Shown here: piece after piece, positions 33,752 through 42,965 of the stretch
How the letters are laid out: each line of letters starts with the position of its first letter
Numbering within the stretch: position 1 is the stretch's first letter
DNA from: CALAED01 sp036555725
GTDB lineage: Bacteria > Actinomycetota > Actinomycetes > Streptosporangiales > Streptosporangiaceae
DNA length: 64,000 nt
Assembly: GCA_036555725.1 (NCBI GenBank)
Contig: DATBKU010000057.1
Location: 1 to 64,000, forward strand
Direction of reading: 5' to 3'
The notes under the pieces: generated by a model
What the model saw: the letters and a program-made list of their open reading frames with translations, nothing else
Database searches by the model: none
Told to the model about the DNA's origin: nothing
Position numbers and translations under genes: made by a program

Positions 33752-34877
33752 ATGCCGGCGCTCTCCGCCGAGCAGGTGACCGAGGTCGCCGCGCGCGCCA
33801 CCTCGATCACGAAAACCTACGGCTGCGGCCCGAACGCGGTGATCGCGCTCGACCAGGTGTCGGTGACCTTCGGCCGCGGCGGTTCACCGCGGTCATGGGC
33901 CCGTCCGGGTCGGGCAGGTCCACCCTGCTGCACTGCCTGGCCGGCCTGGACAGCGTCGACGAGGGCACGGTGCACCTCGGCGACGTCGACCTGACCCGGC
34001 TCGGCGAGCGGCAGCTCACCCGGCTGCGCCGGGACCGGATCGGTTTCGTGTTCCAGTCGTTCAACCTGCTGCCGACCCTGACCGCCGCGGAGAACATCAC
34101 GCTGCCGCTGCGGCTCGCCGGGCGGACGATCGATCAGGCCTGGCTGGAGCGGCTGACCGCGGCCGTCGGGCTCGGCGACCGGCTCGGGCACAAACCCGCC
34201 GAGCTGTCCGGACGGCGCGCGGTGAACGCACGCTCGCCGTACGGGCCATCTACGACCTGTCCGACCTGGGGTACGCGCGGCTGCCGTTCGGCGACTATCT
34301 GATCGCGCCCGCCGACTACCAGGGGCTGGCAACCGGCAGCGGGGTGACCGCCGTGTCCGCGATGGCGCGACCGGGCGTCGGCCGCGCCGCGGCGCGGACC
34401 GCCGTGGAGCGGGCACTGGCCGGCTACCCCAGCCTGACGATCGCCGGCCGCGACGACCTGCGGCACGAAGTGTCGAGCGAGATCGATCCCGCGCTGCGCG
34501 TGTACTACAGCCTGTTCGGCTTGGTGATCTTGATCGCGCTGTTCGGCATCGGCAACACGCTGGCGCTGTCCATCATGGAACGGGTCCGCGAGATCGGGCT
34601 GCTCCGCGCGGTCGGCATGGAGCGCCGCCAGGTGCGGTCGATGATCCGCTGGGAGGCCGTGATCATCGCCGCGATCGGCGCCCTCGTCGGTATCGCCGTT
34701 GGCACCTTCCTGGGCTGGGCCACCACGATCACCTTGCAACTGCCGGTGGTCTCGGTACCCGTCGGGCAGCTGGCCCTGTTCGCGGTCTTCGCCCTCGTGG
34801 CCGGGGTGCTGGCCAGTGCGCTGCCCGCCCGGCGCGCCGCCCGTACCGCCATGCTGCGCGCCGTCGCCGCCGACTGA
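33752..34877 (+). pseudogene. Decayed MacB/LolCDE-type ABC exporter (ATPase fused to permease by deletion)
   Basis: Three lesions are readable. First, a one-base loss near 33880 shifts the frame between ALDQVSVTFGRG and the continuing FTAVMGPSGSG. Second, Walker A reads GPSGSGRST, with the essential Lys replaced by Arg. Third, at about 34212-34224 the ATPase breaks off at PAELSG, inside the signature motif, and continues as ERTLAVRAIYDLSDLG, part of a FtsX-type permease; several hundred residues are missing. The remaining permease end (about 34344-34877) is intact, with NTLALSIMERVREIGLLRAVGM and a good C-terminus. The locus cannot make a working exporter. Confidence 0.85.
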
Positions 34878-34891
34878 CCTGCGTGCGGGCC

Positions 34892-35515
34892 TCAGCGCAG
34901 GTAGCCGTACAGGAAGGCGCGGACACCGGAGGCGACCACCTTGGCGGTCTCGTCGGCGGGCACGACGCTGCCGCGGTACGACGGGTTCAGCCCCGAGATC
35001 AACAACGAGAAGTGCAGGGCCGCCTGCTCGGGGTCGTCGATCCGCAGCAGACCGCGGTCCGCCAGCCCCCGCAGCCGGTCGGCGAGCGCACGGCGGACCC
35101 GCAGCGGCCCGGTCTGCTGCCAGGCGTCGATCGCGGTCTGCGGGATGTGCCCGGCCTCGGCGTTGACCTGCCGTACGAGACAGAAGTGGTCGGCGTAGTC
35201 CGGCATCGGCGTCGACCAGGCCCGGCCGAACGCGATGAGGTCGGCTTCCAGGTCGGTGACCTCGCTCAGGTGCCGGTCGATGATCGCGATCTGCGCCTCG
35301 GCGACCCGGCCCGCGCTTTCCTGGATCACTGCCTGGAACAGCCGCGCCTTGTCGAGGAAGTGGTTGTAGATGGTGCGGGTGGACACGGCGGCCTCGGCGG
35401 CGATCGCGTCGATGCTCGCGCGGCTGTAGCCGTCGCGGGCGAACACGGTGAGCGCCCCGGCGGTGATCGCCGCGCGCTTGTCCATCGATCCGCCGCGCGG
35501 GCGGCCTTCCGCCAT
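34892..35515 (-). CDS. TetR-family transcription regulator
   Basis: 207 aa. HTH at about 12-55 (ITAGALTVFARDGYSRASID, VSTRTIYNHFLDKARLF) and a C-terminal ligand domain of the TetR_C_7-like type ending GVRAFLYGYLR. ATG 35515 has GGAGGG six bases upstream. It is divergent from the F420-PPOX gene, and two palindromes lie between them, so it likely represses both. The neighbouring exporter is dead, so its present target is probably the PPOX protein. Confidence 0.88.
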   Translation of the reverse strand: MAEGRPRGGSMDKRAAITAGALTVFARDGYSRASIDAIAAEAAVSTRTIYNHFLDKARLFQAVIQESAGRVAEAQIAIIDRHLSEVTDLEADLIAFGRAWSTPMPDYADHFCLVRQVNAEAGHIPQTAIDAWQQTGPLRVRRALADRLRGLADRGLLRIDDPEQAALHFSLLISGLNPSYRGSVVPADETAKVVASGVRAFLYGYLR

Positions 35516-35575
35516 GACGAACCCTCCGCACCTGGACTGCGCGACACTCCGGGCTGACACCGGACGTGCCTGGAT

Positions 35576-35612
35576 TACAACGGCCGTTTTACGTGTTACA
35601 ACGATCGTTGTA
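35576..35612. promoter_or_regulatory. Tandem TetR operators
   Basis: TACAACGATCGTTGTA (35597-35612) is a perfect 16-base palindrome; TACAACGGCCGTTTTA (35576-35591) is a second, slightly degenerate copy. Centre spacing is 21 bases, about two helical turns, so two dimers could bind one face. They lie between the divergent TetR and PPOX genes. Confidence 0.8.
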
Positions 35613-35651
35613 CTTTACCGCTGGACCGCAGCGACAGCGCGGGAGGGAACG

Positions 35652-36077
35652 ATGAGCATATTCACCGACGCCGAGGTCGAATACGTGAGAAGCCAGCCGC
35701 TGGGGCGCCTCGCCACCATCGATGCCCAGGGCCGGCCGCACGTCATGCCGGTGGGGGTGTTCTACGACCCTGAGGCCGAGGCCGTCGTGATCGGCGGGCA
35801 CGGCATGGGCGCGAGCAAGAAGTTCCGCGACGCACAGCGCCGGCCGGACGTGGCGATCGTCATCGACGACCTGGCGTCCGTCGACCCGTGGACGCCGCGC
35901 GGCGTCGAGATCCGCGGGCACGCGGAGACGCACACCGAGGGCGGCGAGGAGGCCGGCAAGCGGGTCGGCGCCACCTTTACGTTCAGCCCGGAGTGGATCC
36001 GGGTCCGCCCCCGCCGGATCCTGGCCTGGGGCATCGACACCGGCTCTTACAATATGACGGCCCGCGACGTCGACTGA
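35652..36077 (+). CDS. PPOX-class F420-dependent oxidoreductase
   Basis: 141 aa split-barrel flavin/F420-binding protein: YVRSQPLGRLATIDAQGRPH, MPVGVFYD, and a C-terminal RPRRILAWG strand, as in the FDOR-B family. Such proteins reduce quinones, enals or biliverdin-like compounds with F420H2; the substrate here is unknown. GGAGGG precedes ATG 35652. It is divergent from, and probably repressed by, the TetR protein, which suggests induction by a toxic compound. Confidence 0.86.
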   Translation: MSIFTDAEVEYVRSQPLGRLATIDAQGRPHVMPVGVFYDPEAEAVVIGGHGMGASKKFRDAQRRPDVAIVIDDLASVDPWTPRGVEIRGHAETHTEGGEEAGKRVGATFTFSPEWIRVRPRRILAWGIDTGSYNMTARDVD

Positions 36078-36098
36078 CGGTCCGTCGGCGGAGCCAGG

Positions 36099-36605
36099 TC
36101 AGAACATCGGGTGGGGGTTGACCGAGGTCTCCGGGAAGGGCTGCACGACGTCCCAGTGCTCGACGATCTTGCCGCGGTCGAGGCGGAAGATGTCGGCCGC
36201 GACGGTGCCCCGATCCGAGGGGTCGAGCGTGAGGAGGCTGTGGGTCACCACCCGGTCGCCTTCGGCGATGACGGTCCGGATGTCGACGTGCACCTGCGGG
36301 AACTGGGTCGTGAAGTCCGTCACCGCCGCGATGAACGCCTCCGGCCCGTCGGCGAACAGCGGGTTGTGCTGGATGTAGACCGGGCCGACGTAGCGCTCGA
36401 CCGCCTTGGCGGGCTGTTTGCCGTTGAACGCCAAGGTGTAGAAGCCGACCACGGATTGCTTGTTGTGCCGCAGCCGCGCGTCGCCATGGTCGCCGTGGCC
36501 GGCGTGCCCCTGGTCGGCGCGGGCCGTTGCGGGCGCGAACGCGGTGGTCGCCAGACCGGTGAGCGCGGCGACACCCAGCCGCCGGCGGGTGATGAACGTC
36601 CGCAT
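36099..36605 (-). CDS. Secreted SnoaL-like (NTF2-fold) protein
   Basis: 168 aa. A signal peptide with an RRR start (MRTFITRRRLGVAALTG...) may be Tat-type, with cleavage near ATARA. A His/Gly/Asp stretch (HAGHGDHGDARLRH) follows, then a SnoaL/ester-cyclase NTF2 domain with YIQHNP, the usual TDFTTQFPQVHVDI pattern and a WDVVQP end. GGAGG precedes ATG 36605. Secreted members have no known role. It converges with the F420-PPOX gene. Confidence 0.85.
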   Translation of the reverse strand: MRTFITRRRLGVAALTGLATTAFAPATARADQGHAGHGDHGDARLRHNKQSVVGFYTLAFNGKQPAKAVERYVGPVYIQHNPLFADGPEAFIAAVTDFTTQFPQVHVDIRTVIAEGDRVVTHSLLTLDPSDRGTVAADIFRLDRGKIVEHWDVVQPFPETSVNPHPMF

Positions 36606-36758
36606 GGCTTCCTCCCGGGGTGGGCGATGCGGCGGGATCGCCTCAGTGTGACCACTCGGCCGGGCCCCGGCCAGCTTCCTTTCACCGGGCGGGAACGTGC
36701 CCGTGGCGGCGGGTGTCCTAGGGTGGGCATGCACCCACGCGTAGATCAGAAGGGTCTC

Positions 36759-37778
36759 ATGGAGGTCCTCATCGCCTCGCCGCTCGAGGCAGAGCACGTG
36801 GCGGCCATCGACGCCGCCGATCCACGTATCCAGGTGATGTACTCCCCGGAACTGCTGCCGGAGGCGAGGTTCGCGGCCGACCACGAGGGCCGGCACCGCG
36901 ACCTGAACGACGCGGAGCTGCGCCGGTGGCGGGACATGCTCGCCAGCGCCGAGGTGACCTTCGGGCTGGACTGGTGGGCGCCGCAGGCCATGCGCGAGAA
37001 CTGCCCCCGGCTGCGCTGGATCCAGGGCACCAGCGCCGGCATGGGCGACGCACTGCGCCGTACGGGGCTGTCCGTCGACGGGCTGGTGCTCACGACCGCG
37101 GCCGGCGTGCACGCGGTGCCGCTCGCGGAGTTCGTCCTGGCCGGGGCCCTGTATTTCGTCAAGGGCCTGCCCGAGCTGCGCGCCCGGCAGGCCGACCGGC
37201 GGTGGGAGCGGTCCACGACCGCCTCACTGGCCGGGCGGCGGGCACTCGTGGTGGGGCTCGGGGCGATCGGCCGGGAGGTCACCCGCGTCTTCGCCGCCAT
37301 GGGGGTCGAGGTGTGGGGCGCCGGTCGCCAAGGGCGCGACTACGACGTGCCCGGCATGCGCGGCCAGGTCTCCTACGACCGGCTGGCCGCGGCGCTGCCG
37401 GACACCGACGTGCTCGTCCTGTGCGTCCCGCACACGCCGGAGACGGAGGGCATGATCGGCGCCGCGGAGCTGCGGCTGCTGCGCCCCGGCGCGATCATCG
37501 TCAACGTGGGCCGGGGCGCCGCGATCGAGGAGGAGGCGCTCATCGACGCGCTGCGCGACCGGCACGTCGGGGGAGCGGCACTCGATGTCTTCGCCACCGA
37601 GCCGCTGCCGGTCGAGTCGCCGCTGTGGAAGATGGACAACGTCCTGATCTCTCCGCACTCCGCGGCCACCCTGACCGAGGAGAACGCCCGCATCACCGAG
37701 ATCTTCGTCGACAACCTGCGGCGCTGGCTCGACGGGCGACCGCTGCGCAACCGCTACCACGCCGGCCGCGGTTACTAG
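36759..37778 (+). CDS. D-2-hydroxyacid dehydrogenase
   Basis: 339 aa with the D-isomer dehydrogenase fold. The NAD(P) site is VVGLGAIGREV (about residue 165); catalytic Arg in VNVGRGAAIEEEAL, Glu in DVFATEPLP and His in ISPHSAA are all present. It interconverts a 2-hydroxyacid and a 2-oxoacid. ATG 36759 was chosen for the AAGGG site upstream; ATG 36729 is in frame. It converges on the dehydratase gene with a four-base overlap and may serve the same pathway. Confidence 0.88.
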   Translation: MEVLIASPLEAEHVAAIDAADPRIQVMYSPELLPEARFAADHEGRHRDLNDAELRRWRDMLASAEVTFGLDWWAPQAMRENCPRLRWIQGTSAGMGDALRRTGLSVDGLVLTTAAGVHAVPLAEFVLAGALYFVKGLPELRARQADRRWERSTTASLAGRRALVVGLGAIGREVTRVFAAMGVEVWGAGRQGRDYDVPGMRGQVSYDRLAAALPDTDVLVLCVPHTPETEGMIGAAELRLLRPGAIIVNVGRGAAIEEEALIDALRDRHVGGAALDVFATEPLPVESPLWKMDNVLISPHSAATLTEENARITEIFVDNLRRWLDGRPLRNRYHAGRGY

Positions 37779-39460
37779 GTACGGTCGCGGCCGAGGACGG
37801 CGCCGGTCGACATCGGCTGTACGGACTGCTGGTAGATCGACAGGTAGCCGGACGACCGCGGCAGCGGACGCTCACCCAGCTCGGCGCGGCGGGCCTGCAG
37901 TTCCTCGGCGGAGACGTGCAGGTCGAGCGACCGGGCGTCGAGGTCGATGGAGATCAGGTCGCCGTCGCGGACCAGCGCCAGCGGGCCGCCGACGGCCGCC
38001 TCCGGCGACACCTCGCCGACCACGAGACCCTTGTTGACCAGCCCGGACAGCTGCCCGTCCGACACGACGGCGACGTCGTTGGTCAGCCCGGCCGCGTACA
38101 GCGTGAAGACGACCCGCGAGACCGAGCCGGCCATGCCCGGCCCGCCCTTGAGGCCGTTGCCGCGCAGCACCATGACATGGCCCGGCCGGAGCCGGTCCTC
38201 GTTGATGGCCGCGGTGGCGTCGACCGTGCTCTCGTAGACGTCGGCGGGCCCGGTGAACTTCGTCTTCCGGCCGGCCTCGCGGGCCCCGATCTTCACGATG
38301 CCGCTGTCGGGGGCGAGCGAACCGCGCACGATGACGATGGGCGCCTCGGTCGAGATGGGGCGGTCGACCGGCCGGATCGCCTCGTCGTCGCCCACGACCA
38401 TGCCGGCGAGGTTCTCCCCGGCCGTACGGCCCGTGACGGTGAGGGCGTCGCGGTCGATGAGGTCCTCCAGCCGCTTCAGGATCGCCCGCGCGCCGCCCGC
38501 GGCCTCGAACGCCTCGATCGAGGTCTCGCCGTTGGGCCGTACGGCGGTCAGCATCGGCACGGTGTGCGACAGCTCCTCGAAGAGGGCGAAGACGTCGACC
38601 GGAACGCCGCCTTCGGTGGCGATGGCCTGCAGGTGCTTGACGGTGTTGATGGAGCCGCTGACGGCGAGGACGGCGGCGACCGCGTTGCGGAACGCCGCGG
38701 GGGTGAGAATCCGGCGGGGCCGCAGATCCTCCAGCACCATCTCGACGATGCGCTGACCGGAGCGCTGGGCGAACTCCGTCATCTTCGGGCTGTTGGCCAG
38801 CACCGGCGCGGCGCCGGGCAGGCTCATGCCGAGCGACTCGGCCACCACGTGCATCGAGTTCGCGGTGCCCATGCCCGAGCACACGCCCGGCCCGCGCACC
38901 GCGTTGTCGCTCATCTCCGTGATCTCTTCCCTGCTCAGCGAGCCGCGCTCGGCGCCGGCCGAGTGCAGGAAGACGTCCTCGATGTCGATGTGCCGGCCGC
39001 GGTAGGTCCCGCTGGGCTGGTAGCCGCAGATCACGAGGATGGTGGGGATGTCCAGGCGGGCGGCCGCCATCATGTGCCCGGGCGGGGTCTTGTCGCACGA
39101 CGACAGGCAGATCATGCCGTCGAGCACCGCGCCCTCGACGGCGACCTCGATGTCGTTCACGATCAGGTCGCGGGACGGCAGGATGTACCCGCCGCCGCGG
39201 CCCGCGCAGATGATGAAGTCGCTCGGCGCGGTGGTGCGGATCTCGAACGGCAGCCCGCCCGCGTCGCGGACCGCCTGCTTCACGGTCGCCGCGACGTCGT
39301 CGAGGTGGCTGAAGCAGATCGCCAGCTCCGAGGAGCTGTTGACGACCGCGATCTTCGGCTTCTCCATGTCCTCGTCGGGGATGCCGAGCGCCTTCCAGTG
39401 GGTGCGGCGCATCGCCCACAGCGCCGATCCGGGCTCGAAGTTGCTGCGCAGCTTGGTCAT
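37775..39460 (-). CDS. IlvD/Edd-family dehydratase
   Basis: 561 aa. The family Fe-S cysteines are visible in SELAICFSHL, LSSCDKTPPGHMMAAA and GVCSGMGTANSM. The length fits sugar-acid or dihydroxy-acid dehydratases. It lies last in a catabolic operon and is not next to ilv genes, so it probably dehydrates a sugar acid or dihydroxy acid from that pathway, not a valine precursor. AGGAG precedes ATG 39460; the start overlaps the stop of the aconitase X small-subunit gene (TGATG). Confidence 0.88.
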   Translation of the reverse strand: MTKLRSNFEPGSALWAMRRTHWKALGIPDEDMEKPKIAVVNSSSELAICFSHLDDVAATVKQAVRDAGGLPFEIRTTAPSDFIICAGRGGGYILPSRDLIVNDIEVAVEGAVLDGMICLSSCDKTPPGHMMAAARLDIPTILVICGYQPSGTYRGRHIDIEDVFLHSAGAERGSLSREEITEMSDNAVRGPGVCSGMGTANSMHVVAESLGMSLPGAAPVLANSPKMTEFAQRSGQRIVEMVLEDLRPRRILTPAAFRNAVAAVLAVSGSINTVKHLQAIATEGGVPVDVFALFEELSHTVPMLTAVRPNGETSIEAFEAAGGARAILKRLEDLIDRDALTVTGRTAGENLAGMVVGDDEAIRPVDRPISTEAPIVIVRGSLAPDSGIVKIGAREAGRKTKFTGPADVYESTVDATAAINEDRLRPGHVMVLRGNGLKGGPGMAGSVSRVVFTLYAAGLTNDVAVVSDGQLSGLVNKGLVVGEVSPEAAVGGPLALVRDGDLISIDLDARSLDLHVSAEELQARRAELGERPLPRSSGYLSIYQQSVQPMSTGAVLGRDRT

Positions 39461-39876
39461 CACCGCTCCTTGATCTCGACGATCCCGTGGTCGGCGTCGA
39501 TGCGGACCCAGTCGCCGGTCTTGATCACCTCGAGCGGGTCGCGGTCGAGGGCGGTGATCGCGGGCACCCGGGTGACCACGGCGCCCAGCGCCACCTTGGT
39601 CGTCATCGCGTTGAAGATCATGCCGAGTGGGGCGCAGCCGTTCAGCCGGGTGGTCTGGAAGAAACCAGACCAGCCCGACGAGCCTTTGGCCCCGGGGAAC
39701 ACGAGGATCTTGCCGGCGAACGACACCCCGTACAGCTCGTGCCGGGGTTCGATGATGACGCCCTTCGACGGGTCGATGCCGCCCCAGCCGGAGATCGTCT
39801 CGTGCGAGACCAGCGCCTCGCCCTCGGCGACCCCCGGCACCACCGTCCGTCCCCGCAAAATCATCGGCGCGCTCAT
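39460..39876 (-). CDS. Aconitase X swivel (small) subunit, DUF126
   Basis: 138 aa. It reads as the AcnX swivel domain: GEALVSHETISGWGGIDPSKGVIIEPRHELYG, the KILVFPGAKGSSGWS loop that carries catalytic Ser residues, and a terminal strand GDWVRIDADHGIVEI (each split here only for brevity). With the large subunit it forms a two-chain aconitase X; known members act on cis-3-hydroxyproline or mevalonate 5-phosphate. Coupled to the large-subunit gene by a four-base overlap. Confidence 0.88.
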   Translation of the reverse strand: MSAPMILRGRTVVPGVAEGEALVSHETISGWGGIDPSKGVIIEPRHELYGVSFAGKILVFPGAKGSSGWSGFFQTTRLNGCAPLGMIFNAMTTKVALGAVVTRVPAITALDRDPLEVIKTGDWVRIDADHGIVEIKER

Positions 39877-41153
39877 TGAGGATCTCCCCGCCAGCGGCCG
39901 GTCACGGCCGCGTCGATGCAGTCGTCGAGCGAGCCGAACCACGCCTCGATGCCGAGGATGGCGGGCAGGTAGTGCGCCTGTTTCGCGGAGTCGGTGGCGA
40001 ACACGCGGGTGCCGGCGGGCGCGGCCCGCGACATCGCCGGGCAGGAGTCGCCGAGCACGCGGGCCCCGGCCCGCTCGATGACCTCGGTGTAGCCGCTGCG
40101 GTCGGCCATCGCCTTGAGCGCGCGCGGCACCATCATCCACAGCTGGGTGCCGTCGGCCAGCCGCCGGCCCGCCAGCAGCCTCGCCGCCTGGCGTATCTGG
40201 TCGAGCGAGGCGTGCGGGCAGCCGAGGAGCACGAAGTCGACGTCCTCGCCGGTCCCCTGGGAGTTGAGGTCGTCGTACACGGCCTGCCGCTCGGCGGGAC
40301 CGTACGGCACGGCGGCCGGCGGCCGGTGCGGTCCGAACGCGGCCTCCACGGTCGGGGCCTCCGGCGTGATGCCCGGGATGTGGTACATCTCGACGCCGCC
40401 AGACGAGGCCGCCGCGGCGCCGAAGTGCTTGAGTTCGAGCAGGTCGGGCCGGGAGAGGTCGCCGACGACCACGGGGCGTTCCTCCTGGACGAGGCCGCCG
40501 ACGAAGTAGCCGAGCATGCCCCAGTCCATGGGGCTCGCCACCGGGATCCGCACGTCGACCAGGTGCGTGCCGTACCGGTTCTCCGCGTGGTGGTTGCCCC
40601 AGCAGGGGATCTTCCCGGTCAGCGAGGCCGCCCCGGTCGAGGCGGTCCCCTCGCAGTTGGTGCGGGCGCCGAGCACGGAGTTGGCGTACACGACCGCCGA
40701 CGACTCCATCCACGCGCAGTGCTCGCCGCGCACCGGGATGTTGCCGACCTGGTACGGCGTGCAGGTGGCGAGGATGTTCACGCCGCGCCGCCCGTAGAAC
40801 GACTCGGCGTCGCTTTGCAGCTCGACCATCTGCTTGGGGTAGGGCACGACGCCGACGGAGTCGGGCCCGAAGCCCTGCTGCAGCTGGCAGGTCGGCACCC
40901 GCATGTCGGGGATCTCGATGTCGTCGTCACAGTCGAGGTTGATCACGGCGTAGGCCTTGTGCCAGCCGCCCTCCTCGACCAGCCGGGCCTTCGCCGGCGA
41001 CGGCTGCGTCATGGTCCCCGCGACGTTGCGTACCTCGCAGAGCCGTTCGCAGTCGAGCGCCTCGCCGTACCGGACCAGCAGGTCCATCGCGGCGGCGGCG
41101 GCCGGTCCCTCGGCACCGTCGAGCATGGCCTTCTCGTCGTCCGACAGCCGCAC
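39873..41153 (-). CDS. Aconitase X catalytic (large) subunit, DUF521
   Basis: 426 aa. Cysteines that can hold the Fe-S cluster appear in LATCTPYQ, RTNCEG and LLGCPHASLDQI, as in the AcnX family. Other family features are the AMDLLVRYGEAL start and the GKIPCWGNHHAENR segment. Bacterial two-subunit AcnX proteins are mostly of unknown substrate; cis-3-hydroxy-L-proline dehydration is the best-known bacterial activity. No proline racemase or ornithine-cyclodeaminase-like gene is nearby, which argues for a different substrate. GTG 41153 follows GGAGG by nine bases. Confidence 0.88.
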   Translation of the reverse strand: MRLSDDEKAMLDGAEGPAAAAAMDLLVRYGEALDCERLCEVRNVAGTMTQPSPAKARLVEEGGWHKAYAVINLDCDDDIEIPDMRVPTCQLQQGFGPDSVGVVPYPKQMVELQSDAESFYGRRGVNILATCTPYQVGNIPVRGEHCAWMESSAVVYANSVLGARTNCEGTASTGAASLTGKIPCWGNHHAENRYGTHLVDVRIPVASPMDWGMLGYFVGGLVQEERPVVVGDLSRPDLLELKHFGAAAASSGGVEMYHIPGITPEAPTVEAAFGPHRPPAAVPYGPAERQAVYDDLNSQGTGEDVDFVLLGCPHASLDQIRQAARLLAGRRLADGTQLWMMVPRALKAMADRSGYTEVIERAGARVLGDSCPAMSRAAPAGTRVFATDSAKQAHYLPAILGIEAWFGSLDDCIDAAVTGRWRGDPQ

Positions 41154-41165
41154 CGCGGCAAGCCT

Positions 41166-41189
41166 CCTCTATGTCGTCCTCTATGTCGT
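41166..41189. repeat. 12-bp tandem duplication over the permease stop codon
   Basis: CCTCTATGTCGT occurs twice in tandem. On the minus strand it duplicates ACGACATAGAGG, which contains the TAG stop of the permease gene and part of the ribosome site of the aconitase X gene. Confidence 0.8.
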
Positions 41190-42038
41190 CGTGGTGTTGT
41201 CGCCTCCGGCGACCGACTCGTGCCAGGGAATGAACAGCCGCTTCAGGCCGAGCACCGCGAGGAAGAGCGCGAAGCCGATAAGGGTCAAGATCGCGATCAC
41301 CGCGAACAGCTGCCTGGCGTTGAGCGCGTTGAGGTAGACGACGATCAGGTAGCCCAGGCCCTGGTTGCCGCCGAGGTACTCGCCCACCACCGCGCCGATG
41401 ATCGCGAAGACGATGCCGATCTCCATCCCGGCGAAGACGTACGGCATCGTGCTGTGGTAATCGAGCCGCCAGAACGTGGCCCACCGCCCGGCGTTGAGGC
41501 TGCGCATCACGTCGCGATGGCCGGGCTCGACGGACCGTACGCCCAGCAGCGTGTTCAGCATGATCGGGAAGAACGCCAGGATCGTCACGATCACGACCTT
41601 CGAGGTGATGCCGAACCCGAACCAGACGATGAACAGCGGGACCAGCGCGACCTTCGGCACCACCTGCGAGGCCACCACCAGCGGCCGCAGCGCCCGCTCC
41701 AGCCAGTGGATGCGGCCGAGGATCGCGCCCATCGCCACCCCGAGCGCCAGCGCGATGGCGAACCCGATGAACGTCTCGGTCAGGGTGACCCGTAGGTGCG
41801 TGGTGAAATCCTTCGACTTGATGACGTCGATCATGCCGCCGAACACGTCCTCGGGCTGGGGCAGGACGTACGGCGAGACGTCGAAGATCGCGATGATCAG
41901 CTTCCACCCGGCGACCACGAGGGCGAGCAGGATGGGGGTGCTGATCCAGGGGAGCAGCCGGCCGCGCAGCAGCTCGCCGACCGTGGCGCGGCCCGGCTTC
42001 CCCGCCGCCCGGGACAGAGGCGGTGCCTGGGCCGTCAT
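41181..42038 (-). CDS. ABC permease, SsuC/TauC/ThiX type
   Basis: 285 aa with six predicted helices and the BPD loop MRSLNAGRWATFWRLDYHSTMPYVFAGM, which contacts the ATPase. This class pairs with NMT1/SsuA-like binding proteins and imports sulfonates, nitrate, pyrimidines or aromatic acids. The start overlaps the ATPase stop (ATGA). The end of the frame is Thr-rich (DNTTTT) because of the tandem duplication there. Confidence 0.9.
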   Translation of the reverse strand: MTAQAPPLSRAAGKPGRATVGELLRGRLLPWISTPILLALVVAGWKLIIAIFDVSPYVLPQPEDVFGGMIDVIKSKDFTTHLRVTLTETFIGFAIALALGVAMGAILGRIHWLERALRPLVVASQVVPKVALVPLFIVWFGFGITSKVVIVTILAFFPIMLNTLLGVRSVEPGHRDVMRSLNAGRWATFWRLDYHSTMPYVFAGMEIGIVFAIIGAVVGEYLGGNQGLGYLIVVYLNALNARQLFAVIAILTLIGFALFLAVLGLKRLFIPWHESVAGGDNTTTT

Positions 42039-42958
42039 GTGGCGCGCTCCTTCTCTTTCCCGCCCCCCTGCCCTTCGGGTCCGCCTCCCGTGTCTTCGTA
42101 GAGTTGGTGCCGCAGCTCGCGGACCGTGTCCTGGAACACCGGGTCGCTCTGCAGCTCCAGGTTGCGCGGCCGGTCGATCTCGATCGGGGTCACCGAGCGC
42201 AGCCGCCCCGGCCGCGCCGACAGCAGGACGACCCGGTCGGCGAGAAAGACGGCCTCGGTGATCGAGTGCGTGACGAACACGACGGTCGCGCCGGTCGCCT
42301 CGGCGATCGACTGCAGCTCGAAGTTCATCCGGTCGCGGGTCATCGCGTCGAGCGCGCCGAACGGCTCGTCCATGAGCAGGATCTCGGGGTTGTAGCTGAG
42401 CGCCCGCGCGATCGCCACCCGCTGCCGCATGCCGCCCGACAGCTCCCGCGGGTACGCCCGCTCGAAGCCCTTGAGCTGGACCAGCTCGCTGAGCTCACGC
42501 GCCTTGGCCCGCCACTCCCGCCGGCCCGCGCCGCGCAGCCGCAGCGGCAGGCCGATGTTGTCCTCGACCGTGTACCACGGAAACAGGTTGGCGTCCTGGA
42601 AGACCAGTCCGAGCATGCGCAGCGCCTGGTCGTCGCGCCGGGCGCCGTGCCACAGCGGCTGGCCGCCGATCTCGACCACGCCCTCCGTCGGCCGGATGAG
42701 CCCCGCCATGATCCGCAGCAACGTCGTCTTACCGCAGCCGGACGGGCCGATCACCGACACGAACTCCCGGCGCGCCACGGAGACGTCGATGTTGTCGAGC
42801 GCCAGCGTCGTCGTACGGCGGGTCGTGTAGCGCATGGTGAGGCCGGCGGCGGTGATGAACTCCTCACCCGAGGGCGCGCGGCCGTCCACGACGCCGCTCG
42901 CGGGTTCGCTGTCCGAGTCCTGGGATTCGCCGATCGTGGGGGTCTTTCGCATGGGCAT
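42035..42958 (-). CDS. ABC ATPase, SsuB/TauB type
   Basis: 307 aa. Walker A GPSGCGKTT, Q-loop QDANLFPW, signature LSGGMRQR, Walker B LLMDEP and VTHSITEA are intact, as in the SsuB/TauB group. It carries a 40-residue acidic N-terminal extension. The start is uncertain: ATG 42958 is used, but GTG 42961 and ATG 42952 are possible. It lies seven bases after the binding-protein gene. Confidence 0.9.
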   Translation of the reverse strand: MPMRKTPTIGESQDSDSEPASGVVDGRAPSGEEFITAAGLTMRYTTRRTTTLALDNIDVSVARREFVSVIGPSGCGKTTLLRIMAGLIRPTEGVVEIGGQPLWHGARRDDQALRMLGLVFQDANLFPWYTVEDNIGLPLRLRGAGRREWRAKARELSELVQLKGFERAYPRELSGGMRQRVAIARALSYNPEILLMDEPFGALDAMTRDRMNFELQSIAEATGATVVFVTHSITEAVFLADRVVLLSARPGRLRSVTPIEIDRPRNLELQSDPVFQDTVRELRHQLYEDTGGGPEGQGGGKEKERAT

Positions 42959-42965
42959 CACCTGG

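Noticed and set aside
36926..40081. A 1051-codon open frame on the plus strand over the dehydrogenase, dehydratase and aconitase X genes
   Set aside because: It is an out-of-frame and antisense shadow of clear genes in high-GC DNA; its translation is low-complexity and matches nothing.
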